The position numbers were made by a program, and so were the translations under genes. Positions 33,933 through 42,411 of a DNA stretch of 45,997 nt are shown here, one piece after another. The stretch is from positions 1 through 45,997 of the forward strand of contig NZ_CAMQAZ010000021.1 of assembly GCF_946998835.1 (NCBI RefSeq). The letters are read 5' to 3'. This DNA comes from an uncultured Corynebacterium sp. GTDB taxonomy: Bacteria; Actinomycetota; Actinomycetes; Mycobacteriales; Mycobacteriaceae. A model generated the notes under the pieces. The model was not told the origin of the DNA and did not search any database. It worked only from the letters and a program-made list of their open reading frames with translations. Numbering within the stretch: position 1 is the first letter of the stretch; the number at the start of each line of letters is the position of its first letter.

Positions 33933-34511
33933 GTGCGTATGTACTCAGTTTTTGCCAGGTATCGCGGTCGATCTACCCGCAGGGCGGAGCACGTTCAGGT
34001 CTCTGCGCAGGCACTTTCCAGCCTGGCCGATGTCGGCACTGTTGAGGTCGCAGGAATTGAAGAGCTTCGTGCAGTTCCCGAAAATGCAGTGGGAGTAACC
34101 ACCCTCGTGCTGGCGCTATTAGCCGCCGGTGACTGGGCAATTGGTATTGGAATTTGCCCTAAAGATGATGTTGAGCAAGCCCATCTGGCATCGAGCTCAG
34201 TTATAGGCAAGGGTGGCCGAGTCGGCACGGTGAAAACGAGGATTCGAACTAACAATCCGATTGGTAAGGACTACTCGGAGGATATTGGCGCAGCATTCAC
34301 TTTGCTGCATCACGTAATCTCCCGTAGGTCCCCCGAAGGGCGCGAGGCTACTGGTTTGGTTCGTGCTGGGTATACACAGGTAGAAGCAGCGGAAGAACTG
34401 GGTGTCTCTAAGCAGGCCGTCAATCAGCGCCTCGCGGCAGCTGGCTGGCAGGCGGAGCTGGCCGGATGGAATCTGGCCGTCCACCTGCTCGAGCGGGCTG
34501 ATGAGCTATAG
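33933..34511 (+). CDS. Helix-turn-helix protein of unknown function
   Basis: I do not recognise the first 120 residues of this 192-residue protein. It has a globular alpha/beta N-terminal part with VTTLVLALLAAGDWAIGIGICPK, and then a clear C-terminal HTH: GYTQVEAAEELGVSKQAVNQRLAAAGW at 146-172, like sigma region 4 or MarR-type recognition helices. GTG 33933 is placed eight bases after GGGG; ATG 33939 is two codons in. It is convergent with the stomatin-like gene, leaving only four bases between stops. It may be a regulator, but no target is suggested by the sequence. Confidence 0.75.
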   Translation: MRMYSVFARYRGRSTRRAEHVQVSAQALSSLADVGTVEVAGIEELRAVPENAVGVTTLVLALLAAGDWAIGIGICPKDDVEQAHLASSSVIGKGGRVGTVKTRIRTNNPIGKDYSEDIGAAFTLLHHVISRRSPEGREATGLVRAGYTQVEAAEELGVSKQAVNQRLAAAGWQAELAGWNLAVHLLERADEL

Positions 34512-34515
34512 AAGC

Positions 34516-35898
34516 TTACTGCCCATTTCCTGGGCCGTAGGGTTCGCGTGTCCAGTCTGAGAAGCCTGGACGGTCGGACGAGTCTGCGCTACCGCCAACA
34601 TTGCCATTGGCGGCGCCAGGCGCGGCGGACTGGCCACGGTTGTCGGACGGAAGCGGCTGTGCAGCCGGGGCGCTCGGCGCTGCAGGCTCAACTGCCGCGG
34701 GGCCGGGCTGGCCTCCCGGCTGTGGGGTCTGTGCGGGCTGATGTGGTTCAGCGCGGCGACTCCTCTTTCGCTCCGGAGTGGAGCTGCCTGCCGCAGTTAC
34801 CGGATCGTCGACCGGGCGGTTAGCTACCTCATTTGCTGCGGCAACAGCGCGAGCCAGCTCTGGGTTGGTCGACATATCGAACCAGTTTTCATCGCGACCC
34901 TGTTCGGCCTCTTCCTTGGTCTCACGGCTAACGGCCGGAGGTTCGTAACGGAAGACACCGTCTGCATCCTTCTTGCCGAAAGCCTTCGCGAAGCTCTCGA
35001 GGCTGTCGCCGAACTGCGATGGAATCATCCAGACGGTATTGCCGTCCTTGTTCGCCAGCTCCGGCAGCTTCTCCAGGTACTGCCAGGCAAGAATCTCAGG
35101 TGTCAACTGTGAAGCCTTGACAGCTGCGTTGACCTTCTGGATGGCACGGGCATTACCCTGTGCCTCCAGGTATGTGGCGGCACGAGTACCTTCGGCACGC
35201 AGAATAGTAGCCTGTCGCTCGGCTTCAGCAGCCAGGATGGCTGCGTGCTTATTGCCTTCAGCAGCCAGAATCTGTGCCTGCTTACGGCCCTCAGCGGTCT
35301 TAATATCAGCTTCGCGGGTACCTTCGGCAGTCAGAATCATGGCGCGCTTCTCGCGGTCGGCCTTCATTTGCTTTTCCATCGACTGTTGAATCGACGGTGG
35401 CGGCTCAATAGCCTTCAGCTCCACGCGGGCAATGCGAAGGCCCCATTTTGCAGTAGCCTCATCCAGCTCACCGCGCAGGCGGCGGTTGATGTAGTCGCGT
35501 GAAGTCAGTGTCTCTTCCAGGGTCAGGCCACCTACCACGTCGCGAAGCGTAGCGGTGGTGATCTGCTCGACGCCAAAGATGTAGTCGTCGATACCGTAGA
35601 TTGCCCGATCTGGCTCGTTGACCTGGAAAGTCACGACGGTATCGATAGCAACGGTCAGGTTGTCTTCCGTAATCACTGCCTGTGGCGGGAAGGTGACCAT
35701 ACGCTCACGGGTATCGACCTTTTCGCGCACACGATCAATGATTGGGATGATGAAGTTCAGGCCGCTGTTCAGTGTCTGCGTGTATCGTCCCAGTCGCTCC
35801 ACGATTGCCGCTTCGCCCTGCGGAACCAGGACAATCGCTTTGAGAACCAGGGTAACAACCACGAGAATGAAAACGACGAGGATGATAAAGCCTTCCAT
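34516..35898 (-). CDS. SPFH/Band-7 (stomatin-like) membrane protein
   Basis: This 460-residue protein has one N-terminal membrane helix (about residues 3-22). The SPFH domain follows (VPQGEAAIVERLGRYTQTLNSGL onward, to about 185), then an Ala/Glu-rich coiled coil (about 185-260) with repeated AEG and AEA units. The C-terminal 130 residues are Pro/Ala/Gln-rich and low complexity. Such proteins oligomerise at membrane microdomains and typically pair with NfeD, and an NfeD gene lies immediately upstream here. It resembles E. coli QmcA and mycobacterial Rv1488. The long tail is unusual compared with typical bacterial stomatins. Confidence 0.9.
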   Translation of the reverse strand: MEGFIILVVFILVVVTLVLKAIVLVPQGEAAIVERLGRYTQTLNSGLNFIIPIIDRVREKVDTRERMVTFPPQAVITEDNLTVAIDTVVTFQVNEPDRAIYGIDDYIFGVEQITTATLRDVVGGLTLEETLTSRDYINRRLRGELDEATAKWGLRIARVELKAIEPPPSIQQSMEKQMKADREKRAMILTAEGTREADIKTAEGRKQAQILAAEGNKHAAILAAEAERQATILRAEGTRAATYLEAQGNARAIQKVNAAVKASQLTPEILAWQYLEKLPELANKDGNTVWMIPSQFGDSLESFAKAFGKKDADGVFRYEPPAVSRETKEEAEQGRDENWFDMSTNPELARAVAAANEVANRPVDDPVTAAGSSTPERKRSRRAEPHQPAQTPQPGGQPGPAAVEPAAPSAPAAQPLPSDNRGQSAAPGAANGNVGGSADSSDRPGFSDWTREPYGPGNGQ

Positions 35899-35993
35899 TG
35901 GATTCCCTCGTAGCTAGAAACTGTGTGGTCAGTTTGTTGACGGTCAGTAATGAAGAGTTTTTCGAGCTCCTGGTATCAACTGCCCAGAACTGC

Positions 35994-36431
35994 TTAGAGT
36001 AGCTTGTCCACCACTGCGGTATTGCCCGAAATCTCTACAATCGTGACTCTATCCTTCGTATCAAAGGTCTGCGTAGACAGCAGACTGCGCGCACTCCACA
36101 ACTCTCCGTTGACCTTAATGAGGCCTGCGGACGCGGAGACTGGCTCGATAACCTCAGCATGACGACCCGCCAGCAGTTCCGGGCGCGACTCCAGTTCTGC
36201 CGACTTGTCCGGTTTTGCCATCTTTTTGCGCAAGACTGGACGCACAGTCAGTACGAGTGCGGCGGAAACAACGGCGAAGATAACCACTGATAGCCAAAGC
36301 GGCGCTCCAAGCTGGCTTGCGCCGGCCGCTGCCAGCGCACCACCTCCAAGCATTAACAGTGCCAAATCTCCGACCGCTAGTTCACCGAGAACCAGTAGGA
36401 GGCTTGCTCCGAGCCAAAGGAGAGGAATCAC
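35994..36431 (-). CDS. NfeD-family membrane protein (short form)
   Basis: This 145-residue protein has two or three hydrophobic helices in its first 75 residues (WLGASLLLVLGELAVGDLALLMLGGGALAAAG, then WLSVVIFAVVSAALVLTVRPVL). A soluble OB-fold follows (GLIKVNGELWSARSL and KDRVTIVEISGNTAVV). It lacks the ClpP-like protease domain of long NfeD proteins. It is 95 bp upstream of the stomatin gene on the same strand, the standard NfeD-stomatin partnership, which suggests a joint membrane-organising role. Confidence 0.88.
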   Translation of the reverse strand: MIPLLWLGASLLLVLGELAVGDLALLMLGGGALAAAGASQLGAPLWLSVVIFAVVSAALVLTVRPVLRKKMAKPDKSAELESRPELLAGRHAEVIEPVSASAGLIKVNGELWSARSLLSTQTFDTKDRVTIVEISGNTAVVDKLL

Positions 36432-36490
36432 GCCCTCACCCTACCTACTTTGCTGAACAAATGTTGGTCAAGTCGCGTCATTTTCTGTGG

Positions 36491-37345
36491 CTAGTACTGC
36501 ATATGCGGCTCAGTGACAAAATCGACCAGGCGTTCAACTGCACCAATCAAATCTGATTCCAGATCGCGGTAAGTGTGCACCCCCGCATACACACGTCGCC
36601 AGCCCTCGGTGGGATCTTCTCCCCAACCCAATCGTCGACAGATTCCCGTCTTCCAGTCCTCGCCGTAAGGCACCTCCGGCCATGCTTCGATGCCTACCGA
36701 CGCGGGTTTGACCGCCTGCCAGACGTCGATAAACGGGTGGCCCGTGACCATCACATGTGGGCCTAGCTGCTGCGTCATGCGGCTTTCTTTACTGCCTTCC
36801 ACCAAGTGATCAGCCAGGACTCCAACGCGTCGCTTTGGCCCCGGCCCGAATTCAGCCAAACGCTCTGGAAGGTTGTCCAGGCCCTCCAGGTATTCCACGA
36901 TCACCCCCTCGACGCGCAGGTCGTGCCCCCACACCTTCTCTACAATTGCCGCGTCATGGATGCCCTCAACCCAAATGCGGCTGGGTAGAGCGACCTTGGC
37001 CTTGACGTTGTGGACCTTGCGCGAACCCGATGCCGACAGATCCTGCGAGGGCTTCTTCGGCTGCGCCTTCGGACGCACCAAAGTCACTGGCTTGCCGTCA
37101 ATGAGGAAACCGCGTTCATGCATGGGAAACAGCCGCGACTTGCCGTGGCGGTCCTCCAGCCGGACACACCAGCCGTCGAAAGTTTTCTCCAACCCGATAA
37201 TCGCACCGACGAATCCGTCATAGGACGCCTCGACGACAACACCATTTTCTGCCGTCACCTCGCGTGCTGGTTGCGGAATCCGACGGTGGTGGCCACGTGC
37301 ACCAGCGAACACGTCCTGATTGCGGTACGGGTCTTGAAAGCTCAT
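36491..37345 (-). CDS. DUF3097-family protein
   Basis: This 284-residue protein belongs to a conserved actinobacterial family of unknown function (DUF3097 as I recall it). Features seen are an N-terminal MSFQDPYRNQDVFAGARGH and a small beta-rich domain (GVVVEASYDGFVGAIIGLEKTFDGWCVRLEDRHGKSRLFPM). A Toprim-like C-terminal region has IWVEGIHDAAIVEKVWG, LGPHVMVTGHPFIDVWQAV and VGIEAWPEVPYGEDWKTGICRRLGW. The acidic VEG.HDA pattern resembles Toprim metal ligands, but catalytic activity is not established. ATG 37345 is chosen over an in-frame codon 21 bases upstream by family start. It is divergent from the next gene. Confidence 0.8.
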   Translation of the reverse strand: MSFQDPYRNQDVFAGARGHHRRIPQPAREVTAENGVVVEASYDGFVGAIIGLEKTFDGWCVRLEDRHGKSRLFPMHERGFLIDGKPVTLVRPKAQPKKPSQDLSASGSRKVHNVKAKVALPSRIWVEGIHDAAIVEKVWGHDLRVEGVIVEYLEGLDNLPERLAEFGPGPKRRVGVLADHLVEGSKESRMTQQLGPHVMVTGHPFIDVWQAVKPASVGIEAWPEVPYGEDWKTGICRRLGWGEDPTEGWRRVYAGVHTYRDLESDLIGAVERLVDFVTEPHMQY

Positions 37346-37410
37346 GGCTACTGAGATTAACAGCATGGGTTACGGTACCGGCGACGCACTGCATTAGGAT
37401 GAGCTGCACT

Positions 37411-38268
37411 ATGCAGCGCAGTGTTCTTGACCAGGTCTGGAGTCCGACTCAGCACATCGCCCTTTGGCTCGGCGCGTGGCTGTCGGGGTTGGAAAACTAC
37501 GATCATCTCCTCGACGCGCTCGATTCGCTCGGCGGACCCACGTCGGTACCAGGGACGTTTGTGCTTGCCGACGCCACGGTCCCCCACGTCATCGATGTGG
37601 ATGCCGACCTCGATCGAAGCGACATGCTCCGCCTGCTTCGAGCGGTCACCGAATCGGGTGATTGGACCAGTGACCATCGTCCCCTCGTCCGTCTCATCCT
37701 CTCCGGACCCGGGGATGCACCTGCACTACCAGCGGGAACCGATGCGGCTGAGGCAGCTCGAGCAGCGGGCTCAGCCATTGTGATTGCAGACGCGGAGCCG
37801 GGCTGGAACCACGTGCTCACACCGGTGACATCACCGGTGCCAGGGTTACCACAGTGGCACTGGTACACGCTGGAAGGTCACCTCCCCGAGCCGGCCTACC
37901 TCTCTCCCGGGGAGGCGGATCTGCAGCTGGCGGACGCAGCGCGGGGTGCGGCTGCCACTATTGCGACGATGCCGCGTTCCCCGTTGACGTCGTCAAGCAG
38001 CGGTGCCCCGAAAGTGGATCCGCGACTGATGGTCGGCATGCTCGATGACCACCTGGATATGGCGTTTGTGCCAGATGATGTGCCGCGACGTGCGCTAGGT
38101 GTGCTTGCTAGAGCCGACCGCGTGTCGTCGATTCTGGCGGTGGCGCAGGGCAGCGAGTCCGGGCATGGCAGCGCCGCGTTTGATGCGCAGCTAATCCCGC
38201 TGTGGCAAAAAATCCGGCAGGCGCGGATGAGCGCCGTTGAATACGCGATTCAGGAGTGGACACGTTAG
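37411..38268 (+). CDS. Conserved actinobacterial hypothetical protein
   Basis: This 285-residue soluble protein has no signal peptide or membrane helix. I do not recognise a domain. It starts MQRSVLDQVWSPTQHIALWLGAWLSGLENYDHLLDAL and ends SAVEYAIQEWTR. The length and the convergent position beside ferrochelatase match mycobacterial Rv1486c (remembered synteny), so it is probably that orthologue. The ATG at 37411 is chosen because the protein is conserved-looking only from there; the frame is open upstream. Function is unknown. Confidence 0.75.
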   Translation: MQRSVLDQVWSPTQHIALWLGAWLSGLENYDHLLDALDSLGGPTSVPGTFVLADATVPHVIDVDADLDRSDMLRLLRAVTESGDWTSDHRPLVRLILSGPGDAPALPAGTDAAEAARAAGSAIVIADAEPGWNHVLTPVTSPVPGLPQWHWYTLEGHLPEPAYLSPGEADLQLADAARGAAATIATMPRSPLTSSSSGAPKVDPRLMVGMLDDHLDMAFVPDDVPRRALGVLARADRVSSILAVAQGSESGHGSAAFDAQLIPLWQKIRQARMSAVEYAIQEWTR

Positions 38269-38316
38269 CAGTTTCCTGCCAGGCATCGGCCAGCTCCCAT
38301 ACTAGGATCAGCGGAA

Positions 38317-39375
38317 TCAGTGCGGACGACGCTTTGCCGGGGTGCAACAAGTCGTGGAGCAGGGCGCACCGTTACAGGCCGACCCGAACAGTGGTTCACT
38401 TCCCAGGCGGCGAGGTTCAACATCTGCGATGCGCTCTTCGATGAGCTCCACAATCATGTTGGTGAAGGCATTTGTCGGACCAGGCGTTGCGACACGCTCA
38501 ATGACAATGTCGTGATGGGCCATCTCTTCCTGCAGCTCAGCATCCAAGTCCCAGGCGACCTCAACATGGTCGGAGATGAAACCGATCGGGCACACGACCG
38601 CAGAGCGGAGGCCCTTCGCGACTTCAGCCTCAACGTGGTCGACGATGTCAGGCTCCAACCACGGCACGTGTTCCGGGCCGGACCGGGACTGCCAGACAAC
38701 ATCAAAGTCGGTAACACCTACCGCATCGGCGACGAGCTGTGCCGATTCGTTGACCTGGCGAGAGTAAAGATTCCCGCCAAGCTCCACCGGCCCGGATGCC
38801 TTGTCTGCCGATACCGGAATCGAGTGAGCGGTGAAAATAAGTCGGGCTTCGTCACGGCGATCTTCCGGAAGCTTGGCAAACGCCTTACGCACCGCATCGG
38901 CGTAGGCCTCGATAAACAGCGGGTGATCGTAGAAGCTGCGGATCTTCTCCATGTCAAAGGCGTGGTCGCCCAGCGACTCGCGAACCCTGGCAATGTCTTC
39001 GTGATACTGGCGACAACCGGAGTAGCCGCCCCAGGCGCTGGTGGCGAAGACGAGAGCCCGCTTAACGCCATCATCAGCCATCTGTGCCGCAGTGTCTTCA
39101 GCCATCGGATGCCAATTGCGGTTGCCGAAGTAAACAGGCAAATCATAGCCACGGCGGGCTAGTTCTGCCTCTAGGTTGGCGACAATCTCGCGGTTTAAGT
39201 CGTTGAGCGGGGATTTTCCGCCGAAGTGCGCATAGTGAGCACCGACTTCATCCAGCCGCTCCGGCGGAATTCCGCGGCCGCGGGTGACATTCTCCAGGAA
39301 GGGACGCACATCGGCCATCTTTTCGGGACCGCCGAATGACAACAGCAAAACAGCGTCAAAATTATCGGAAGACAT
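38317..39375 (-). CDS. hemH: Coproporphyrin/proto ferrochelatase (CpfC/HemH type)
   Basis: This enzyme inserts iron into the porphyrin, the last or second-last step of heme synthesis. In actinobacteria the substrate is coproporphyrin III, so cpfC is the better name by pathway knowledge. The 352-residue protein has LLSFGGPEKMADV at the start and the catalytic His185 in FTAHSIP. The C-terminal tail has four Cys (334, 339, 343, 344) and Cys121 lies in GYSGCRQYH; such cysteines bind a [2Fe-2S] cluster in mycobacterial ferrochelatase. It lies after the VWA gene on the minus strand, about 90 bp on. Confidence 0.94.
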   Translation of the reverse strand: MSSDNFDAVLLLSFGGPEKMADVRPFLENVTRGRGIPPERLDEVGAHYAHFGGKSPLNDLNREIVANLEAELARRGYDLPVYFGNRNWHPMAEDTAAQMADDGVKRALVFATSAWGGYSGCRQYHEDIARVRESLGDHAFDMEKIRSFYDHPLFIEAYADAVRKAFAKLPEDRRDEARLIFTAHSIPVSADKASGPVELGGNLYSRQVNESAQLVADAVGVTDFDVVWQSRSGPEHVPWLEPDIVDHVEAEVAKGLRSAVVCPIGFISDHVEVAWDLDAELQEEMAHHDIVIERVATPGPTNAFTNMIVELIEERIADVEPRRLGSEPLFGSACNGAPCSTTCCTPAKRRPH

Positions 39376-39467
39376 AGGAAACGAGTCTAGTCGTGCAGCC
39401 TGAGGACACCATAAGACGGCCCGTTCTCAACGCGCCATTGCTTGACGACGGCCCTCTCACCCCGTCC

Positions 39468-40460
39468 TTATTGCGGAATCCGGCGATTGGTCACTAACAG
39501 TGAGCCGACAGTCACCAGCAACATAGCGAAGGCAGCGATGAGGAAGGGCCTCGGATTCTCGGCGCGCTTGAGCTCGTAGCCGATGTCATCCTCCAGCGAT
39601 CCATATGCATCCCGAAGCTGCTCAAGGGAACCGGCGCTGAAGAACTCACCTTTGGTACGACGAGCGATTTCTCGCAAGGATTCGTCGTCGTTAGGCACAG
39701 GAATCAACTCGCCCTGTACCGTGATTGCGCCCTGCGCGGTACCGAATGAAATGGTGTTGACGGGCACCCCGGCCTTGGCGGCTTCGGCGGCGGCGGTGTA
39801 CGCACCGCGAGGGTCGTCGAGCTCCTGCGGGACAGTTTGCTTGCCATCGGAAAGCAGCACGATTGTCGCTGGTGGAGCGCCTTCTCCCCCGCCTTGGACC
39901 GAGTCGCTGAACTGGTTGATGGCATCGAGTGCGGCGGCGATGGCGTCACCTGTGGCGGTAGCCTGATCCAGCTCAGCGGCCTGGAGAGCCCGGTTGACGG
40001 TGTCGTGGTTGGTCGTGGGGCTGACGGCGGTACGCGCGCGACCGGAGAAAGTCACCAGACCGATGTTGAGGTCGTCGGGGAGGTTGTCCACAAACTCTTG
40101 ACCCGCCTCTTTAGCTGCAGTGATGCGGTCAGGCGCAACATCGGTGGCCGACATGGACAGCGAGACATCCACCACCAGCATGACCGTCGCGCGGTTGCGG
40201 GCGACTTTGGTCTCCGAAATGGGACCAGCCAGGGAGATAATGACCAGAACCAGCGACAGTATCGCGCTAATCGCCACGACATGGCGCATGCGTGCCGACG
40301 ACTTGTTTCTCAGTGACCCAACGATGGTGAAGTTGCCAAAGGCAATAGCTCGTTGCCTCCGCTGCTTCGTGCTGACCCAGTAAGCCACTGCTGCGACTAG
40401 CGGCACAATGAGCGCCAGCAGCCAGCCGGGGTGCGCAAAAGTCGAGTTTAGGAACGTCAT
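39468..40460 (-). CDS. VWA-domain membrane protein (BatA-like)
   Basis: This 330-residue protein has N-terminal membrane helices (about residues 10-30 and 60-79). The von Willebrand factor A domain has a complete-looking MIDAS start DVSLSMS (Asp98, Ser100, Ser102), followed by a C-terminal membrane helix (FLIAAFAMLLVTVGSLLV). Such proteins are encoded next to MoxR ATPases and DUF58 proteins and are thought to be their client or partner. ATG 40460 (MTFLNS) is chosen; a GTG seven codons earlier is in frame but lacks a ribosome-binding site. It resembles Rv1481 by position. Confidence 0.9.
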   Translation of the reverse strand: MTFLNSTFAHPGWLLALIVPLVAAVAYWVSTKQRRQRAIAFGNFTIVGSLRNKSSARMRHVVAISAILSLVLVIISLAGPISETKVARNRATVMLVVDVSLSMSATDVAPDRITAAKEAGQEFVDNLPDDLNIGLVTFSGRARTAVSPTTNHDTVNRALQAAELDQATATGDAIAAALDAINQFSDSVQGGGEGAPPATIVLLSDGKQTVPQELDDPRGAYTAAAEAAKAGVPVNTISFGTAQGAITVQGELIPVPNDDESLREIARRTKGEFFSAGSLEQLRDAYGSLEDDIGYELKRAENPRPFLIAAFAMLLVTVGSLLVTNRRIPQ

Positions 40461-40504
40461 CGCGGTATCAAGTTTCCTCACACTTACAAGTGATTACTCA
40501 GACG

Positions 40505-41353
40505 CTAATGTTGGCCAATTTGTCGAGCAAAATCTAGTACCCAATCCGAATCCGTGCGCAGCGTGATGACGCGGGCACGGCATCTGCTCAGCTCATCGGT
40601 CACTCGCTGGTGATGGGCGCTGGCTTGGGCCGCATATTCGCGGCGGGTTTTGTCGTTGATGTTGAGTTCAATAGTTTCGCCGGTCGCGGAATCCGCCATG
40701 ACTACGGGGCCATCACCGGGCAAAGCTTCATCGGCCGGATCGACCAGGCGGATGGCCATAATCTCTGTCGAGGCGGAGGCCACCCGCAGTGGGCGCGCCC
40801 AGTCGAGTGAACCCAGGAAATCCGAGATAACGACTAAGAGCCCAGCGCGCGGAGCTTGAGTCATTACTGTGTCAATATCCGCTGCGAGGTTGTGCTCGGC
40901 GGTCGTGTCGGACAGCTGCTTAAGAAGCATTAAGCTGTGGGCCCGTCCCTGGCCTCCGGGCACCGAAGTGCCACCCGCGATTAAGCCGGTTCGGGACCCC
41001 GGGGCGTCGTTAAGCATCGTAATCGCGCCTGCAGCGGCGGTGAGCAGATGTCGTTTGGTGGTGTCGGCCAAGCCCGTGGACAGACGTGCGGCGGGCTCGG
41101 CGACGATCCAGCACTCCAGCTCGCGCTCTGCCTCTGCGGTACGCACGTGTGGCACGCCGGTCCGAGCCGTCACGGCCCAGTTCATTTGGCGAACATCATC
41201 GCCGATGGCGTATTCGCGCGAGCCGACTGGCTCGGAGCCATCTCCGGTGGCAGTGGAGAGAAAACTGCCGCGCAAAAGCCCGTTGAGCTTTCGCGTGACA
41301 GTCAGCTCTAAGTACGCCAGGACGCGTGCAAGGTCATCTTCGCTAGCTGACAT
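40505..41353 (-). CDS. DUF58-domain protein
   Basis: This 282-residue cytosolic protein has the DUF58 signature GSREYAIGDDVRQMNWAVTARTGVPHVR near residues 45-72. Its VWA-like core has a LLVVISDFLGSLDWARPL segment. The genes moxR-DUF58-VWA are a standard trio. The ATG at 41353 overlaps the moxR stop by one base, so the two are coupled. The role in the MoxR complex is not established. Confidence 0.9.
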   Translation of the reverse strand: MSASEDDLARVLAYLELTVTRKLNGLLRGSFLSTATGDGSEPVGSREYAIGDDVRQMNWAVTARTGVPHVRTAEAERELECWIVAEPAARLSTGLADTTKRHLLTAAAGAITMLNDAPGSRTGLIAGGTSVPGGQGRAHSLMLLKQLSDTTAEHNLAADIDTVMTQAPRAGLLVVISDFLGSLDWARPLRVASASTEIMAIRLVDPADEALPGDGPVVMADSATGETIELNINDKTRREYAAQASAHHQRVTDELSRCRARVITLRTDSDWVLDFARQIGQH

Positions 41354-42357
41354 TAGGAGGAAGTGCCCTCATTGGAGCCAGTTTTTGCGCCCTGGGGAAG
41401 GCGTACGCGAGAAAGTACGATGTCAATAATTCGTTCGGGTGTGATGCCATCGGCCAGGCCCTCATAGGACAGGACCAGGCGGTGACGCAGCACGTCGGGA
41501 AGCACGGAGACAACATCGTCGGGTACGACATAGTCGCGACCGGAAAACAAGGCGTGGGCGCGGGCAGCTGCGACGGCACCGAGCGTTGCACGAGGAGATG
41601 CGCCGTAAGACAGCCAGCGGTCGACATCCTTTAGCTCCGCCCTCATAGGATTGCGGGTGAGCTCGATGACGGCGACGATGTAGTCAATCAACGTGTGGTG
41701 AACAAAGACTTCGCGGGTAGCGCGCTGCAGTTCCCGAACGCTCTCAGGAGTGAGAATCTGCTGCGCAACCGGAGGGGTGGCTCCCATGCGGTAGACAATC
41801 TCCCGCTCTTCTGCCGGAGTGGGGTAACCCACGAGAACCTTGAATAGGAAACGGTCTCGCTGGGCCTCCGGTAGTGGGTAGACACCCTGGTTTTCAATTG
41901 GGTTTTGGGTGGCCAGGACCAGGAACGGCTCCGGGACTGGCGTGGACTCACCGGCGATGGATACCTGGTGTTCTGCCATGACTTCCAGCAGCGCCGACTG
42001 CACCTTGGCGGGTGCGCGGTTAATCTCGTCGGCGAGCACGATATTCGACATAACCGGGCCGGGCTCGACGATGAATTTCGAGGTGTCCTGGCGGAAAATA
42101 CGGGTACCGACGATATCCGACGGCACCAGGTCCGGAGTAAACTGAATGCGGGAATACGACCCACCCATGACCTTGGCGAACGTAGACACTGCCAAAGTTT
42201 TCGCCACACCTGGCACACCCTCAAGCAGGACATGACCACCTGCGAGCATCGCGATGAAGAGCTGCTTGATTAGGTGCTCCTGGCCAACCACGACCTTGCC
42301 CAGCTCCGCGTATGCGCGCTCGAGGTCTGTATGGTCAGTGGGCATTGGGGAGGTCAC
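41353..42357 (-). CDS. moxR: MoxR-family AAA+ ATPase
   Basis: This 334-residue AAA+ ATPase has Walker A GVPGVAKT (47-54), Walker B IVLADEIN (106-113), sensor LATQNPIE and a C-terminal lid. MoxR proteins act as chaperones for partner proteins; in M. tuberculosis MoxR1 was reported to bind RipA and help its export. Here it follows a RipA-type hydrolase gene on the same strand, 54 bp apart, with a GCAA-capped hairpin in between. GTG 42357 has AAGGG about eight bases upstream; the ATG four codons in is an alternative. Confidence 0.93.
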   Translation of the reverse strand: MTSPMPTDHTDLERAYAELGKVVVGQEHLIKQLFIAMLAGGHVLLEGVPGVAKTLAVSTFAKVMGGSYSRIQFTPDLVPSDIVGTRIFRQDTSKFIVEPGPVMSNIVLADEINRAPAKVQSALLEVMAEHQVSIAGESTPVPEPFLVLATQNPIENQGVYPLPEAQRDRFLFKVLVGYPTPAEEREIVYRMGATPPVAQQILTPESVRELQRATREVFVHHTLIDYIVAVIELTRNPMRAELKDVDRWLSYGASPRATLGAVAAARAHALFSGRDYVVPDDVVSVLPDVLRHRLVLSYEGLADGITPERIIDIVLSRVRLPQGAKTGSNEGTSS

Positions 42358-42373
42358 AGAGAAACCCTTCTTT

Positions 42374-42391
42374 AGGTCGGTTGCCCGACCT
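42374..42391 (-). other. GNRA-capped hairpin between the RipA gene and moxR
   Basis: Read on the mRNA (minus) strand, a perfect 7-bp stem AGGTCGG/CCGACCT closes a GCAA tetraloop. It lies 20 bp past the upstream stop and 17 bp before the moxR start. No U-tract follows, so it is not a standard terminator. It may stabilise or process the transcript. Confidence 0.7.
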
Positions 42392-42411
42392 GTAGAACAC
42401 GTCGTTAGAAA

